A stretch of DNA of 64,000 bases from Paenibacillus periandrae (lineage in GTDB: Bacteria > Bacillota > Bacilli > Paenibacillales > NBRC-103111): contig NZ_JAJNMU010000007.1 of assembly GCF_022458865.1 (NCBI RefSeq), forward strand, positions 186,001 through 250,000, read 5' to 3'. Both the position numbers and the translations under genes were made by a program. This document shows, in pieces, positions 8,566 through 16,466 of the stretch (its first letter is position 1; the number at the start of each line of letters is the position of its first letter). The notes under the pieces were generated by a model. It was not told the origin of the DNA, did not search any database, and saw nothing but the letters and a program-made list of their open reading frames with translations.

Positions 8566-8611
8566 CTCACCCTTATATTCAATTTATTGGAGCCATAATG
8601 ATATATTTGGT

Positions 8612-9556
8612 TTACTTGATAATAACTGCATATACCTTGCCAGGCCCATGAATACCGATTGTCAGATCATTCTCGATATCCGCGCTGCGGCTCGGACCTG
8701 TAATCAGATTAAGAGAGGAAGCATATTGACTGGCATCAAGCTTGCCATTCGTAACCTGCTGAAAAGCTTCACCCATTCGTGTTACAAGCTGATCAGCACG
8801 AAAAACAGCGAATAATATATCGGTCAGCAGGCTTACGGAACGACCATGCTCAGGCGAGCATTGCAGTACAAGCGTACTCGTGTTGGCTACCGCATAATCA
8901 GGCCATATGATGCCCATCTCGCATCGCTCTGTCCGCTGCAGCAGCCGACTGCGCTGCTGCCAGTTCGAAGGAGCTGCTCCTTGCTTGTCGGTATGTACCG
9001 AAGACAGCTCAACAGGACCGGAATCCGCCGTCGCTTCAAGCTTGCTTGGATCCACAGAGTCGGCTTCAATCGGCTGCACATCGGCTTGTTCCGCAGAAAT
9101 TGTCGAATCGGGCCCAACGGTGCCGTTGAAGCTCGAAGTATCCGCACTTGGTGTGCTGCCTCCATCCACCGCACTCGATCCGAGAGTCCAGGGGACTACC
9201 TCGACTCCCGCAGCGGACAGCGCACCGTCCACATTCAGCCCGATCAAACCGGCATGCTGCCAGCGCGAAACCCGTTTAACCTGCAGCTCCTCCACGATCT
9301 GCTGCAGCCATATCCCGAGCTTCTCTTCTGCCTCCGCCGCTTCCACGACAAGTACCTTGCCTGTCAAAGCTGTCCAGTTATCGGTAAAAAGCTGAATTTT
9401 CTCCTCGGTTGTCCGTTCAATTTCTTTATAAAATGCAGGCGCTCCTCTGTAAGGATGCTCCGGTGCCACGGCATCAGGCGACTTTCGCCCCAATCTTGAA
9501 GAAATATTCGCGATAAAAGAATCGCGGCCACGAATCTGTCCAGGCTTAATGGTCAT
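8612..9556 (-). CDS. lutC: Lactate utilization protein LutC with an internal insertion
   Basis: 314 residues from MTIKPGQIRGRDSF; the GAGGTGAGC site lies inside the 3' end of lutB and the genes overlap by 11 bp. LutC (LUD domain) is the third component of the LutABC complex that oxidises L-lactate to pyruvate. The C-terminal block is typical (GIIWPDYAVANTSTL, LITGPSRSADIE, IGIHGPGKVY). Relative to the roughly 240-residue Bacillus protein there is an extra low-complexity, acidic and Ser/Thr-rich stretch, roughly residues 115-185, with no recognisable domain. The frame stays open through it, so it is an insertion, not a frameshift. Confidence 0.9.
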   Translation of the reverse strand: MTIKPGQIRGRDSFIANISSRLGRKSPDAVAPEHPYRGAPAFYKEIERTTEEKIQLFTDNWTALTGKVLVVEAAEAEEKLGIWLQQIVEELQVKRVSRWQHAGLIGLNVDGALSAAGVEVVPWTLGSSAVDGGSTPSADTSSFNGTVGPDSTISAEQADVQPIEADSVDPSKLEATADSGPVELSSVHTDKQGAAPSNWQQRSRLLQRTERCEMGIIWPDYAVANTSTLVLQCSPEHGRSVSLLTDILFAVFRADQLVTRMGEAFQQVTNGKLDASQYASSLNLITGPSRSADIENDLTIGIHGPGKVYAVIIK

Positions 9557-11060
9557 GATGCTCACCTCTGTTCTTCGAGTCTGCCGTAGATGCCGCAATA
9601 GGAGCAGCAGCGCTTCCCGCAGAGGACTTCATTTCCTGCTGCAGCTTATTCCACTTATCCCGAAACGACTCCTTGGGCTTCATAGGAAAGAAGCGAGACT
9701 GCGTCCAGCCCGACATCGGTCCCGGACCTTTCTTGATAAAGCCTTTGCTAATAAACGGCTTCTGCAAATAGTAAGCGGAATTCATCGCTACCTTGTACAG
9801 CTTGACGTTGCCAAACACAGTTTGAAATGTCTTAAAAGCAGTACGCTCGGCAAACGGGGTCAGCCCCATCTTCACCTTGCGATTACGCAGCTGTACGAGC
9901 ATATCATGCAGCGGAATTTTCACTGGGCATGCCTCATAGCAAGCTCCGCATAAGCTTGAAGCATAGGCCAGCTCACCGGCTTCCTTCATATCCTGCTGCA
10001 GCAGCGGAGTCAATACAGCTCCGATAGGTCCACTGTACACGCTGCCATAGGTATGGCCACCAACATGCCGATACACAGGGCAAACATTCAGACAGGCCGC
10101 GCAGCGGATACAGTTCAGAACCTCTTGGAACACGGGATCGCCAAGCTGCTCGGAACGTCCATTATCCAATATAATCAGATGGAGCTCTTCAGGCCCATCC
10201 AGCTCGCCTTCACGCCGCGGCCCTGTAATCATGGAGGTATAGGTTGTCAGCTTCTGTCCCGTAGCGCTTCTCGCCAGCAGATTCAGTACTACCTCCAGAT
10301 CATCAAAAGTAGGAACCAGCCGCTCCATTCCCATAATGACTACATGCGACTTCGGTATCGTGCTGACCATTCGACCATTTCCTTCATTGGATACAAGCGT
10401 GATCGAGCCGGATTCAGCTACACCGAAGTTACAGCCTGTCAAGCCAATATCGGCCTCCAGAAAATAATTACGCAGCTTTTGTCTGGCAAAATCGGCAAGA
10501 ACCCTCGTTTCCGGAGGAAAGCTTTCCCCGGACTCCTCGTTGAACAGGTCGGCAATCTGCTGCTTGTTCTTATGAATCGCAGGAATAATCAGATGCGATG
10601 GCGTTTCTTTGGCAAGCTGCAAAATATATTCGCCTAGATCCGTCTCGATCGCTTCGATCCCATGATCCTCCAAATGGTGATTCAGATGAATTTCCTCGGA
10701 CACCATCGATTTGCCTTTGGCAACCAGCTTTGCCTTCCGTTTCTCGGCAAGTTCCATAAAGGTTTTTACGGCCTCATCGGCAGTCCGGCAAAAGTACACA
10801 TGCCCGCCCGCTTTGGATACATTATCCGTGAACTGGGTCAAATAATAATCCAGATTATCAATAACATGGGTACGAATCAATCGTCCACGCTCACGCCACT
10901 GCTCCCAATCGCCAAAATCATCTGTCGCCTTCAGCTTTCCGGTCTTCAGCTTATCCGTTGTGAACGCAACCGCCTTCCGCAAAAAATCGTCAGCCAATGC
11001 TTCTTCCGTCCGCTGCTTTAAACCGCTTCCGATGAGCTGCCTAGTTTCTACCTGACTCAT
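9546..11060 (-). CDS. lutB: Lactate utilization iron-sulfur protein LutB
   Basis: 504 residues. An N-terminal LUD-like domain (residues about 60-290, with GCNFGVAESGSITLVSNEGNGR) is followed by a ferredoxin-type region with two Cys clusters, CIRCAACLNVCPVYRH and CGACYEACPVKIP, near residues 310-380, that bind Fe-S clusters. The C-terminus is Ala/Ser-rich and ends GEHHDH. It overlaps lutA by 20 bp and lutC by 11 bp, so the three are translated from one message. Confidence 0.93.
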   Translation of the reverse strand: MSQVETRQLIGSGLKQRTEEALADDFLRKAVAFTTDKLKTGKLKATDDFGDWEQWRERGRLIRTHVIDNLDYYLTQFTDNVSKAGGHVYFCRTADEAVKTFMELAEKRKAKLVAKGKSMVSEEIHLNHHLEDHGIEAIETDLGEYILQLAKETPSHLIIPAIHKNKQQIADLFNEESGESFPPETRVLADFARQKLRNYFLEADIGLTGCNFGVAESGSITLVSNEGNGRMVSTIPKSHVVIMGMERLVPTFDDLEVVLNLLARSATGQKLTTYTSMITGPRREGELDGPEELHLIILDNGRSEQLGDPVFQEVLNCIRCAACLNVCPVYRHVGGHTYGSVYSGPIGAVLTPLLQQDMKEAGELAYASSLCGACYEACPVKIPLHDMLVQLRNRKVKMGLTPFAERTAFKTFQTVFGNVKLYKVAMNSAYYLQKPFISKGFIKKGPGPMSGWTQSRFFPMKPKESFRDKWNKLQQEMKSSAGSAAAPIAASTADSKNRGEHHDH

Positions 11061-11787
11061 TACGCTTCACTCCTTCCTCAAGCAGCTGCGCCAAATGCAT
11101 CACACGAATCGGCTTATTATCTTTATTCAAAGCCCCACCGATATTCATCAGGCAGCCCATATCCGTTCCTACCAGCACTTCTGCACTGGTCGAGCATACA
11201 TTTCCTGCCTTTTCGCATACCATTGCCTCGGACATATCCGCCATTTTGACGGCAAAGGTACCGCCAAAGCCACAGCAATCCTCCTTTTTCGGAAGCTCGA
11301 TCAGCTCAAGCCCCTGAACCTTCGATAATAAAGCGCCCGGCTCCTCCTTAACACCCAACAACCGCATCGCATGGCAGGAAGGATGGTAAGTGACCTTCTT
11401 GTCAAATTGTGCGCCTAGATCCGTTACACCAAGTACGCCTACCAAAAATTGCGAAAATTCATACGTCTTTTCCACCAGCTGCTCAGCCTTCAACAGCCAT
11501 TCAGGCTCATTGGCAAATAACTGCGGATAATAGTGGTGAACCATCCCGGTACAGGAGCCGGAAGGGGATACCACATAGTCACTATGCTCAAAAGCGCGGA
11601 TCAGCCCGCGTGCAACTTCTCTTGCCTCATCCTGATAGCCGCTGTTAAAAGCCGGCTGCCCACAGCAGGTTTGCTGCTCTGGAAAGTCAACCTCACACCC
11701 GTAACGGGTTAACAGCCTTACGACACTTTCACCAACCTCGGGATACAGCTGGTCCGCCAAACAAGTAATAAACAAGGAGACTCGCAT
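11041..11787 (-). CDS. lutA: Lactate utilization protein LutA
   Basis: 248 residues starting at MRVSLFITCLADQLYPEVG, which aligns with the usual LutA start; the frame is open 11 codons further. Two CCG domains are visible: FPEQQTCCGQPAFNSGY with SGSCTGMVHHYYP, and YHPSCHAMR with KKEDCCGFGGTFA. These Cys-rich motifs bind a [4Fe-4S] or heterodisulfide-reductase-type cluster. It is the first gene of lutABC. The GntR/FCD regulator at 12753-13466 is a plausible LutR homologue controlling it. Confidence 0.92.
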   Translation of the reverse strand: MRVSLFITCLADQLYPEVGESVVRLLTRYGCEVDFPEQQTCCGQPAFNSGYQDEAREVARGLIRAFEHSDYVVSPSGSCTGMVHHYYPQLFANEPEWLLKAEQLVEKTYEFSQFLVGVLGVTDLGAQFDKKVTYHPSCHAMRLLGVKEEPGALLSKVQGLELIELPKKEDCCGFGGTFAVKMADMSEAMVCEKAGNVCSTSAEVLVGTDMGCLMNIGGALNKDNKPIRVMHLAQLLEEGVKRNESGRN

Positions 11788-11882
11788 CTGGATACCTACC
11801 TTCTCTAAATTAACCATCACTCTTATACTTATCAGGTTATCAGATATGTTGAATTTTTGAAAGCCTTTTTATAAAAAACAGC

Positions 11883-11905
11883 AAAAAACCGCTGCTCGGC
11901 ATCGG
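11883..11905 (-). terminator. Second terminator-like hairpin upstream of lutA
   Basis: On the minus strand CCGATGC (11899-11905) pairs with GCAGCGG (11889-11895) through a CGA loop, with one internal A-G mismatch, followed by TTTTTT. It lies 96 bp before the lutA start. It could end the upstream noncoding transcript or act as an attenuator for lutABC. Confidence 0.6.
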
Positions 11906-11947
11906 CGTCCTTGCAAGGGTACTCTATGTAATCGATTATCCATGCAC

Positions 11948-11986
11948 AAATAATAAACGCCCCTGTCTATTTTCCAATAAACAGGG
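11948..11986 (-). terminator. Terminator of the noncoding transcript upstream of lutABC
   Basis: A 10-bp minus-strand stem, CCCTGTTTAT (11977-11986) with ATAGACAGGG (11961-11970), contains one U-G pair and is followed by a T-rich tract GTTTATTATTT. The same position is a C-A mismatch on the plus strand, so the hairpin suits minus-strand transcripts only. Confidence 0.7.
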
Positions 11987-12144
11987 ACCTTTATGTGGTA
12001 TTTCTATTCACTTTTTTCTTAAGCTCCATTCATTTACCTTACATCATCAGAACATCTTCAGAATGAACATCATCAGATCAAATTTATTAAGGTTTTAAAT
12101 TTTTGTTGCTATTGCTCGGTTTCGGTCATTCGGTTTCAGGTTGA

Positions 12145-12294
12145 GGTCCCCACATGCTCTGAATGCTTCGGAAATGAGCATGCTTCGCTTACCTACGTCA
12201 TTGGACTATCCCCTCTCCCTTCAGATCCTTTGCTTTTATTTTACTTTCAGCACCAAGGTTAACTTCAAGCACCCTGAACTGAAACTTGTTAACG
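12145..12294 (-). ncRNA. Structured RNA-like element, copy 1 (unclassified)
   Basis: On the minus strand the unit has stem B (12279-12284 with 12245-12250, TTTCAG/CTGAAA), an inner helix AGGGT/ACCTT, a conserved block 12177-12218 identical to copy 2 over 42 bp, and stem A (12176-12183 with 12152-12159). The base pair of stem A is G-U on the minus strand but C-A on the plus strand. There is no open reading frame of note. The family is not recognised. Confidence 0.55.
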
Positions 12295-12354
12295 GCTTTG
12301 ATTAAGCTCGTAACCATTCGATTGGCCATTGGATAATAGCTTGTTATGTCACTG

Positions 12355-12508
12355 GGTCCCCGCATGCTCGGATGGCTTCAGATTAAGCATGCTTCGCTTA
12401 CCTACGTCATTGGACTATCCCCTCTCCATACAGTATCATTACAACATCATTTGTATGATTGCTTTCAGTAACCAGAGGTTGTAACCTCTGTACCGAAACT
12501 TGTAAACG
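12355..12508 (-). ncRNA. Structured RNA-like element, copy 2 (unclassified)
   Basis: Second, diverged copy about 210 bp from the first. It keeps the same helices with different bases: TTTCGG/CTGAAA (12493-12498 with 12463-12468, one G-U), AGAGGTT/AACCTCT inside, and stem A 12385-12392 with 12362-12369 closed by a U-G pair. The 42-bp block 12386-12427 equals that of copy 1. Wobble pairs fit only minus-strand RNA. The rest of 11821-12752 outside the listed signals shows no gene. Confidence 0.55.
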
Positions 12509-12588
12509 AATGTAAGCTGGAAGTTTGATGGCTTGCTGTAGTGATTTGGGGTGCTTATTGTGTGTGCTGCTGTTCTTTTGTTAAATTC

Positions 12589-12617
12589 ATATTAATATAT
12601 TATTAGATTATTGTAAA
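12589..12617 (-). promoter_or_regulatory. Candidate sigma-A promoter for the tandem RNA elements
   Basis: On the minus strand TTTACA (12612-12617) and TAATAT (12589-12594) are separated by 17 bp. A start near 12582 would place both RNA copies and the terminator at 11948-11986 in one transcript of about 630 nt. Confidence 0.5.
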
Positions 12618-12752
12618 TATTCAGATAATTCCGTTTTTTGGACTAAAAGCCTAAATATTTAACTTAGCTCCCCAATACCTGCCAATTTCGTTCAATTGCT
12701 CTATGATCCTATGTATATGAATATTGCCATCTATATATGGCTAGACAAGATC

Positions 12753-13466
12753 TTATTTTTTCAAAAATTTCAGCAAAACCTGTTCGACATGGAACAAATG
12801 CTTGCGCATCGCTTCCTGGGCAGCTGCAGGCTCCTGGTCACGAATCGCTTCAAATATCGCTTTATGCTCCTCCCACAGCTGCTTCGATACGGTTTTGTTG
12901 GCATACATCTGAAGCCGTCTCGTTTCTCTGATAGCCGTCTGCATTTGCGTAGATATTGAATCGATCATCCGTGCCATGATTGAATTATGCGCCGCTTGTG
13001 CCAATGTCAAATGAAACAACAGGTCAGAGCGCTCCCCCTCCTGTTCATTGCCAAGGAAATTTTCCATATTGCGAATAATGTCTTCCAACTTGGCGATATC
13101 CTCTGCATTTCGTTTCTCTGCGGCCAGTGCAGCATTGGATATTTCCAGTGCCTTGCGCGCCTCAATCAGCTCAATGACCGTCTCCCGATTCATCAGCAGC
13201 GCATCAAATACAGGCAAGTCTACATCCTGTGATTCTATGCTTCGTACATAGCTGCCTTCACCTTGGTGAATTTCAACAAGTCCCATTGCCTTTAAAGCGC
13301 TTAACGCTTCACGCAGTGTAGATCTGCCTACCTGAAATCTTTCCGAAAGCTCCTTTGCAGAAGGAAGCTTTTCTCCCGGCTTCAACTGTCCGCTGACAAT
13401 TTGCTCCTTGATTTGATCCGCTATCACTTCATATATTTTACGTGAAGATATTTTTTGAATATCCAA
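12753..13466 (-). CDS. GntR-family (FadR/FCD) regulator, probable LutR homologue
   Basis: 237 residues with a likely TTG start (GAGG 8 nt upstream). The N-terminal winged HTH contains GQLKPGEKLPSAKELSERFQVGRSTLREAL. The helical FCD domain (about 85-230) carries the metal/ligand-binding His/Asp pattern (FHLTLAQAAHNSIM, EEHKAIFEAI). FCD regulators sense organic acids; LutR of Bacillus represses lutABC. Its position, upstream of lutABC on the same strand but separated by about 960 bp, supports that role. An IS element ends about 50 bp upstream of its start, which may have changed its promoter. Confidence 0.85.
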   Translation of the reverse strand: MDIQKISSRKIYEVIADQIKEQIVSGQLKPGEKLPSAKELSERFQVGRSTLREALSALKAMGLVEIHQGEGSYVRSIESQDVDLPVFDALLMNRETVIELIEARKALEISNAALAAEKRNAEDIAKLEDIIRNMENFLGNEQEGERSDLLFHLTLAQAAHNSIMARMIDSISTQMQTAIRETRRLQMYANKTVSKQLWEEHKAIFEAIRDQEPAAAQEAMRKHLFHVEQVLLKFLKK

Positions 13467-13523
13467 CCCATACGCCTCTTTTCTCCATACAAAATGTCTG
13501 CATTCGTTGAAATCATTAGTGAA

Positions 13524-13640
13524 CTACACACCACCTATGAGGTGGGTGCTTCTTGGTCAATAGAGCTACTGCTCCAAGTTTACCCAAGCTTATAGGCTAG
13601 TTCCTAACCCGATACGTGCAATTTACATTGCTAATTTCAA
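13524..13640 (-). ncRNA. Probable omega/reRNA of TnpB (approximate limits)
   Basis: In IS200/IS605 elements the transcript covering the 3' end of tnpB and the right end is the guide RNA scaffold. Here the minus strand after the tnpB stop ends with a hairpin CCACCTCATAGGTGG and TAGTTCAC, and the flanking host sequence beginning near 13518 would be the guide. Inferred from the family; limits are not exact. Confidence 0.5.
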
Positions 13641-14696
13641 AAGATTTACAGCCGCATTTATATCTCTGTCGTGTTGTGTACGACATTCAGGACAAGTCCA
13701 TTCACGTACGGCAAGGTTTTTCACTTCTGCGTTTTTGTAACCACAGCAGGAACACAATTGGCTACTTGCAAAGTTTTTTGGTGCAATAATCAATTTTCTG
13801 CCGTACCAGTTAGCCTTATATTCGAGCATCGATCGAAACAAACTCCAAGATACTTCTGATATGGCTTTAGCTAATTTGTGATTCTGCATCATGTTCTTTA
13901 CACGCAAGTCTTCCATAACGATCACTTGGTTATCGCGTATCATTTTGGTTGACGTTTTGTGTAAGAAGTCTTTACGCTGATTAGATATTTTTTCATGAAG
14001 CTTGGCAACCTTCAACCTTGCTTTATATCGGTTATGGCTCCCTTTCTTCTTTTTCGCCAACTCCTTTTGCAACTTGGCTAATCGTTTTTCAGATTTACGA
14101 AGATGTTTAGGATTAGCGATAACTTCACCTTCCGAAGTTATCGCAAAGTCTTTCAGTCCTAGATCAACGCCTATCCTGTTTTCTGTATTCGGCATAGGTG
14201 TTCGCTCTGTTTCAAACAGCACGGAAGCAAAGTATTTTCCTGATGGTGTTTGGGATAGGGTGCATGATTTGATTAGACCCGTGATTTGACGATGTAGCTT
14301 GATTCTGATTCTTGTCTTCAGCTTGGGAATTTTGATAGTTCCATTTTCAATGGCTATCGTTCCGTTCTGATTGTTCGTTGTGAAGCTATTGTTGTTCCTC
14401 TTCTTGCTTTTGAATGTTGGGAAGCCTACGTTCTTATCACGAAAAAAATTCTTATAGGCTTTATTTAGGTTGAGCCCAGCGTTTGCTAATGCAAGGCTAT
14501 CCACTTCTTTCAGCCACGGGAATTCTTTCTTGTATGAAGCAGGTGTCGTATTAAGCATCTTTTTCGTTTGCTTATAGTGTTCGATCTTATCAGCAAGCAT
14601 CTTATTGAAGATGAATCGGACAGAGCCGAATACGTTCGCTAGATATTGTTGTTGCTCATGGTTGGGATAGATGCGGTATTTGTAGGCTTTTAGCAA
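13623..14696 (-). CDS. tnpB: TnpB, RNA-guided nuclease of IS200/IS605
   Basis: 357 residues with a TTG start that overlaps the tnpA stop by 7 bp. The N-terminal HTH/OrfB region ([14 protein letters not shown]) is followed by a RuvC nuclease with all three acidic residues: Asp178 (GVDLGLKDF), Glu262 (IVMEDLRV) and Asp345 ([10 protein letters not shown]). The Cys4 zinc finger CSCCGYK...CPEC at 315-338 is complete. TnpB cuts DNA next to a short target-adjacent motif, guided by RNA from the element's right end, and helps the element persist. It appears functional. Confidence 0.95.
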   Translation of the reverse strand: MLKAYKYRIYPNHEQQQYLANVFGSVRFIFNKMLADKIEHYKQTKKMLNTTPASYKKEFPWLKEVDSLALANAGLNLNKAYKNFFRDKNVGFPTFKSKKRNNNSFTTNNQNGTIAIENGTIKIPKLKTRIRIKLHRQITGLIKSCTLSQTPSGKYFASVLFETERTPMPNTENRIGVDLGLKDFAITSEGEVIANPKHLRKSEKRLAKLQKELAKKKKGSHNRYKARLKVAKLHEKISNQRKDFLHKTSTKMIRDNQVIVMEDLRVKNMMQNHKLAKAISEVSWSLFRSMLEYKANWYGRKLIIAPKNFASSQLCSCCGYKNAEVKNLAVREWTCPECRTQHDRDINAAVNLLKLAM

Positions 14697-15103
14697 GTTT
14701 TCACACCTTTCTGGCCTTGAGTTTCAATATACTTTTTGATTACATCAATAGGCGCACCACCCGTAGTGATAAGGCAATAGCTTCTCGACCAAAAATATTC
14801 CTTCCACAGTTGTTCACGAATAATGGGGAATTCTTTCTTGATAAGTCGAGAGGAAGCACTTTTATAAGCATTCAGGAATTTGGAAATGTCGGTATTGGGA
14901 TGAGCCTTCATAAGAACGTGAACATGATCCTTGTCATGATTCCATTCTTGCAGCGTGATATTGTAATTGGGCTGAATATACTCGAATATCTCTTTCAGCC
15001 TATTCGATATTTCATCACCTATTACTTTTCTGCGATACTTTACGACTAGAATAAGATGATAATGAAGCGAGAATACTGAGTGGTTATTAGAGTCTAATTC
15101 CAT
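14690..15103 (-). CDS. tnpA: TnpA, Y1/HUH transposase of IS200/IS605
   Basis: 137 residues from the ATG at 15101-15103; a GTG three codons upstream is an alternative. The HUH motif is HVHVL near residue 63, and the catalytic Tyr is in [12 protein letters not shown] near the C-terminus. Length and motifs match active single-strand transposases. It is directly upstream of tnpB in the same orientation, the usual order. Confidence 0.93.
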   Translation of the reverse strand: MELDSNNHSVFSLHYHLILVVKYRRKVIGDEISNRLKEIFEYIQPNYNITLQEWNHDKDHVHVLMKAHPNTDISKFLNAYKSASSRLIKKEFPIIREQLWKEYFWSRSYCLITTGGAPIDVIKKYIETQGQKGVKTC

Positions 15104-15342
15104 TGATAACACAACCTTTTTTGTAATACGACTGAATACTACTATTCTAGCGTTTTAGGATGGAATAGTCAATGAAGGAAGACCATTGCCATTCATCTCG
15201 CCAATTTAGAAGCTTTAGAAGTGGGGGAATTCTGACAACTTCCTGTTAAAAGTATATCCTGTTACCATAACAATTCCACATATCATCATGATCAACGATA
15301 ATGTGCTATATAAAACGGATATTCGAGCAGATGATTCATGGA

Positions 15343-16215
15343 CTATATATAGCTTTGCGATGATTTACGAAAGAGTCCAGGGGTTATCCCGACCGTCTTA
15401 CGGAACAAGCGAATGAAGTAGTTGTAATCATGAATACCTACCTGCGCCGCGATTTCCTGAACAGGCATGCTGCTGTGGACAAGCAGCCGCTTGGCCTCCT
15501 CCATCCTCATCAGATGATGATATTGCAGAGGACTCATGCCCGTATGCTGCTTCAGGCAGCGGGCAGCATAATCGAAGTCAAAATGAAGCTGATCCGCAAC
15601 CCGCTGTGCCTCGAAAGGCTCGTTGCTGTGCTCACGTATATACAGCTTGAACTGCTCGGCAATGACATGGGATCTTGTCGAGCGGCGGCTCGCTCTCAAG
15701 CCGGCCTGTACCTGGGACAGCAGCCTGCCCAAGGCTACCTGCACATCAACAGCATGCTCTAAGGTGAGACTGCTGCGCAAACGCAGCATATCCTCAAGCG
15801 TCGGCAGGAGCGGCCGGATATCGATCTTTCCATATTTGGGTAGAAACAATGACTGCTCTGAGGGGATCAGGTCACTATCGGTTCCTCTGCTTACCAGAGT
15901 TGACCAAGGTATTTGCTTCTCGGCCATTCTTGCCACCGGACGCTCGTGCTTGAAATGAACCCAATAAATCGAGGTATCCTCTATGCACGGCATATACCCG
16001 CAATGTGTCCGCCCCGGCTCCATCAGCAGCATTTCCCCGCTCTGAATCTCATAAGGGATACTATCCTCCATCATGTATAAGGCACCACTGCATACTATCA
16101 GCATATCGTAGACCTCAAAGCATCGTTCAAAATGCTGCATTCCCGGTTTCCAAACCGAATGGCCAATGGTTAGAAACTGCGGAAGCGGTGGAATAGGTAA
16201 CTGGACGATATCCAT
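15343..16215 (-). CDS. AraC-family regulator (cupin-type sensor)
   Basis: 290 residues from MDIVQLPIPPLP, selected because AAGGAG lies 8 nt upstream; the frame opens 36 codons earlier without a site. The N-terminal half (about 10-150) is an AraC-binding cupin, with GHSVWKPGMQHFERCFEVYDMLIV and GEMLLMEPGRTHCGY. The C-terminal double HTH spans about 190-285 (VADQLHFDFDYAARCLKQHTGMSP, IAAQVGIHDYNYFIRLFRKTVGITP). It is divergent from the glycoside hydrolase gene at 16467 and most likely activates it. Confidence 0.88.
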   Translation of the reverse strand: MDIVQLPIPPLPQFLTIGHSVWKPGMQHFERCFEVYDMLIVCSGALYMMEDSIPYEIQSGEMLLMEPGRTHCGYMPCIEDTSIYWVHFKHERPVARMAEKQIPWSTLVSRGTDSDLIPSEQSLFLPKYGKIDIRPLLPTLEDMLRLRSSLTLEHAVDVQVALGRLLSQVQAGLRASRRSTRSHVIAEQFKLYIREHSNEPFEAQRVADQLHFDFDYAARCLKQHTGMSPLQYHHLMRMEEAKRLLVHSSMPVQEIAAQVGIHDYNYFIRLFRKTVGITPGLFRKSSQSYI

Positions 16216-16466
16216 CTTGACACTCCTTAGACTTTTGCGTAGCAAAGCTCGTACCGAAAGCCCAGCTTGGTATTCCATCCAGCCAAGTCTTTGTATATTC
16301 AGTGTATCGTAAAAAATACTCATTCACAAACAATGTCAGTCGAAAATGTGCTATAAAAAGTCGCCAACTCGCCTATTCCCATTCCTTCGTCGGCTTTATA
16401 TTAGTAAGGTAGTCTTCATTGTATCCGTAATCATGATCAATCTACCCTAGAAGGAGAGTGTCATTC

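Larger units (their letters stand above)
13519..15235 (-). mobile_element. IS200/IS605-family insertion sequence (tnpA + tnpB)
   Basis: Contains an intact TnpA and TnpB on the minus strand. The right end has the subterminal hairpin CCACCT-ATG-AGGTGG (13531-13545) and the minus-strand terminus TAGTTCAC, typical of the family. The left end lies upstream of tnpA, near the GAATTCCCCCACTTCTAAAG segment around 15205-15230; its exact base is uncertain. The element sits directly upstream of the GntR gene. Confidence 0.8.

Noticed and set aside
8846..9499. 217-codon plus-strand frame opposite lutC
   Set aside because: Arg/Cys/His-rich composition typical of an antisense shadow; the lutC frame is conserved and explains the DNA.
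11821..11880. FadR/LutR operator before lutA
   Set aside because: A doubled TATCAG lies there, but no palindrome fitting the family consensus could be supported.
12145..12427. Group I intron, RNase P-like RNA or IS605 omega RNA
   Set aside because: The GGGGATAGTCC core recalls group I and RNase P strings, but the required partner helices are absent and the units are only about 150 nt; the omega RNA of the nearby element must lie at 13519-13640.
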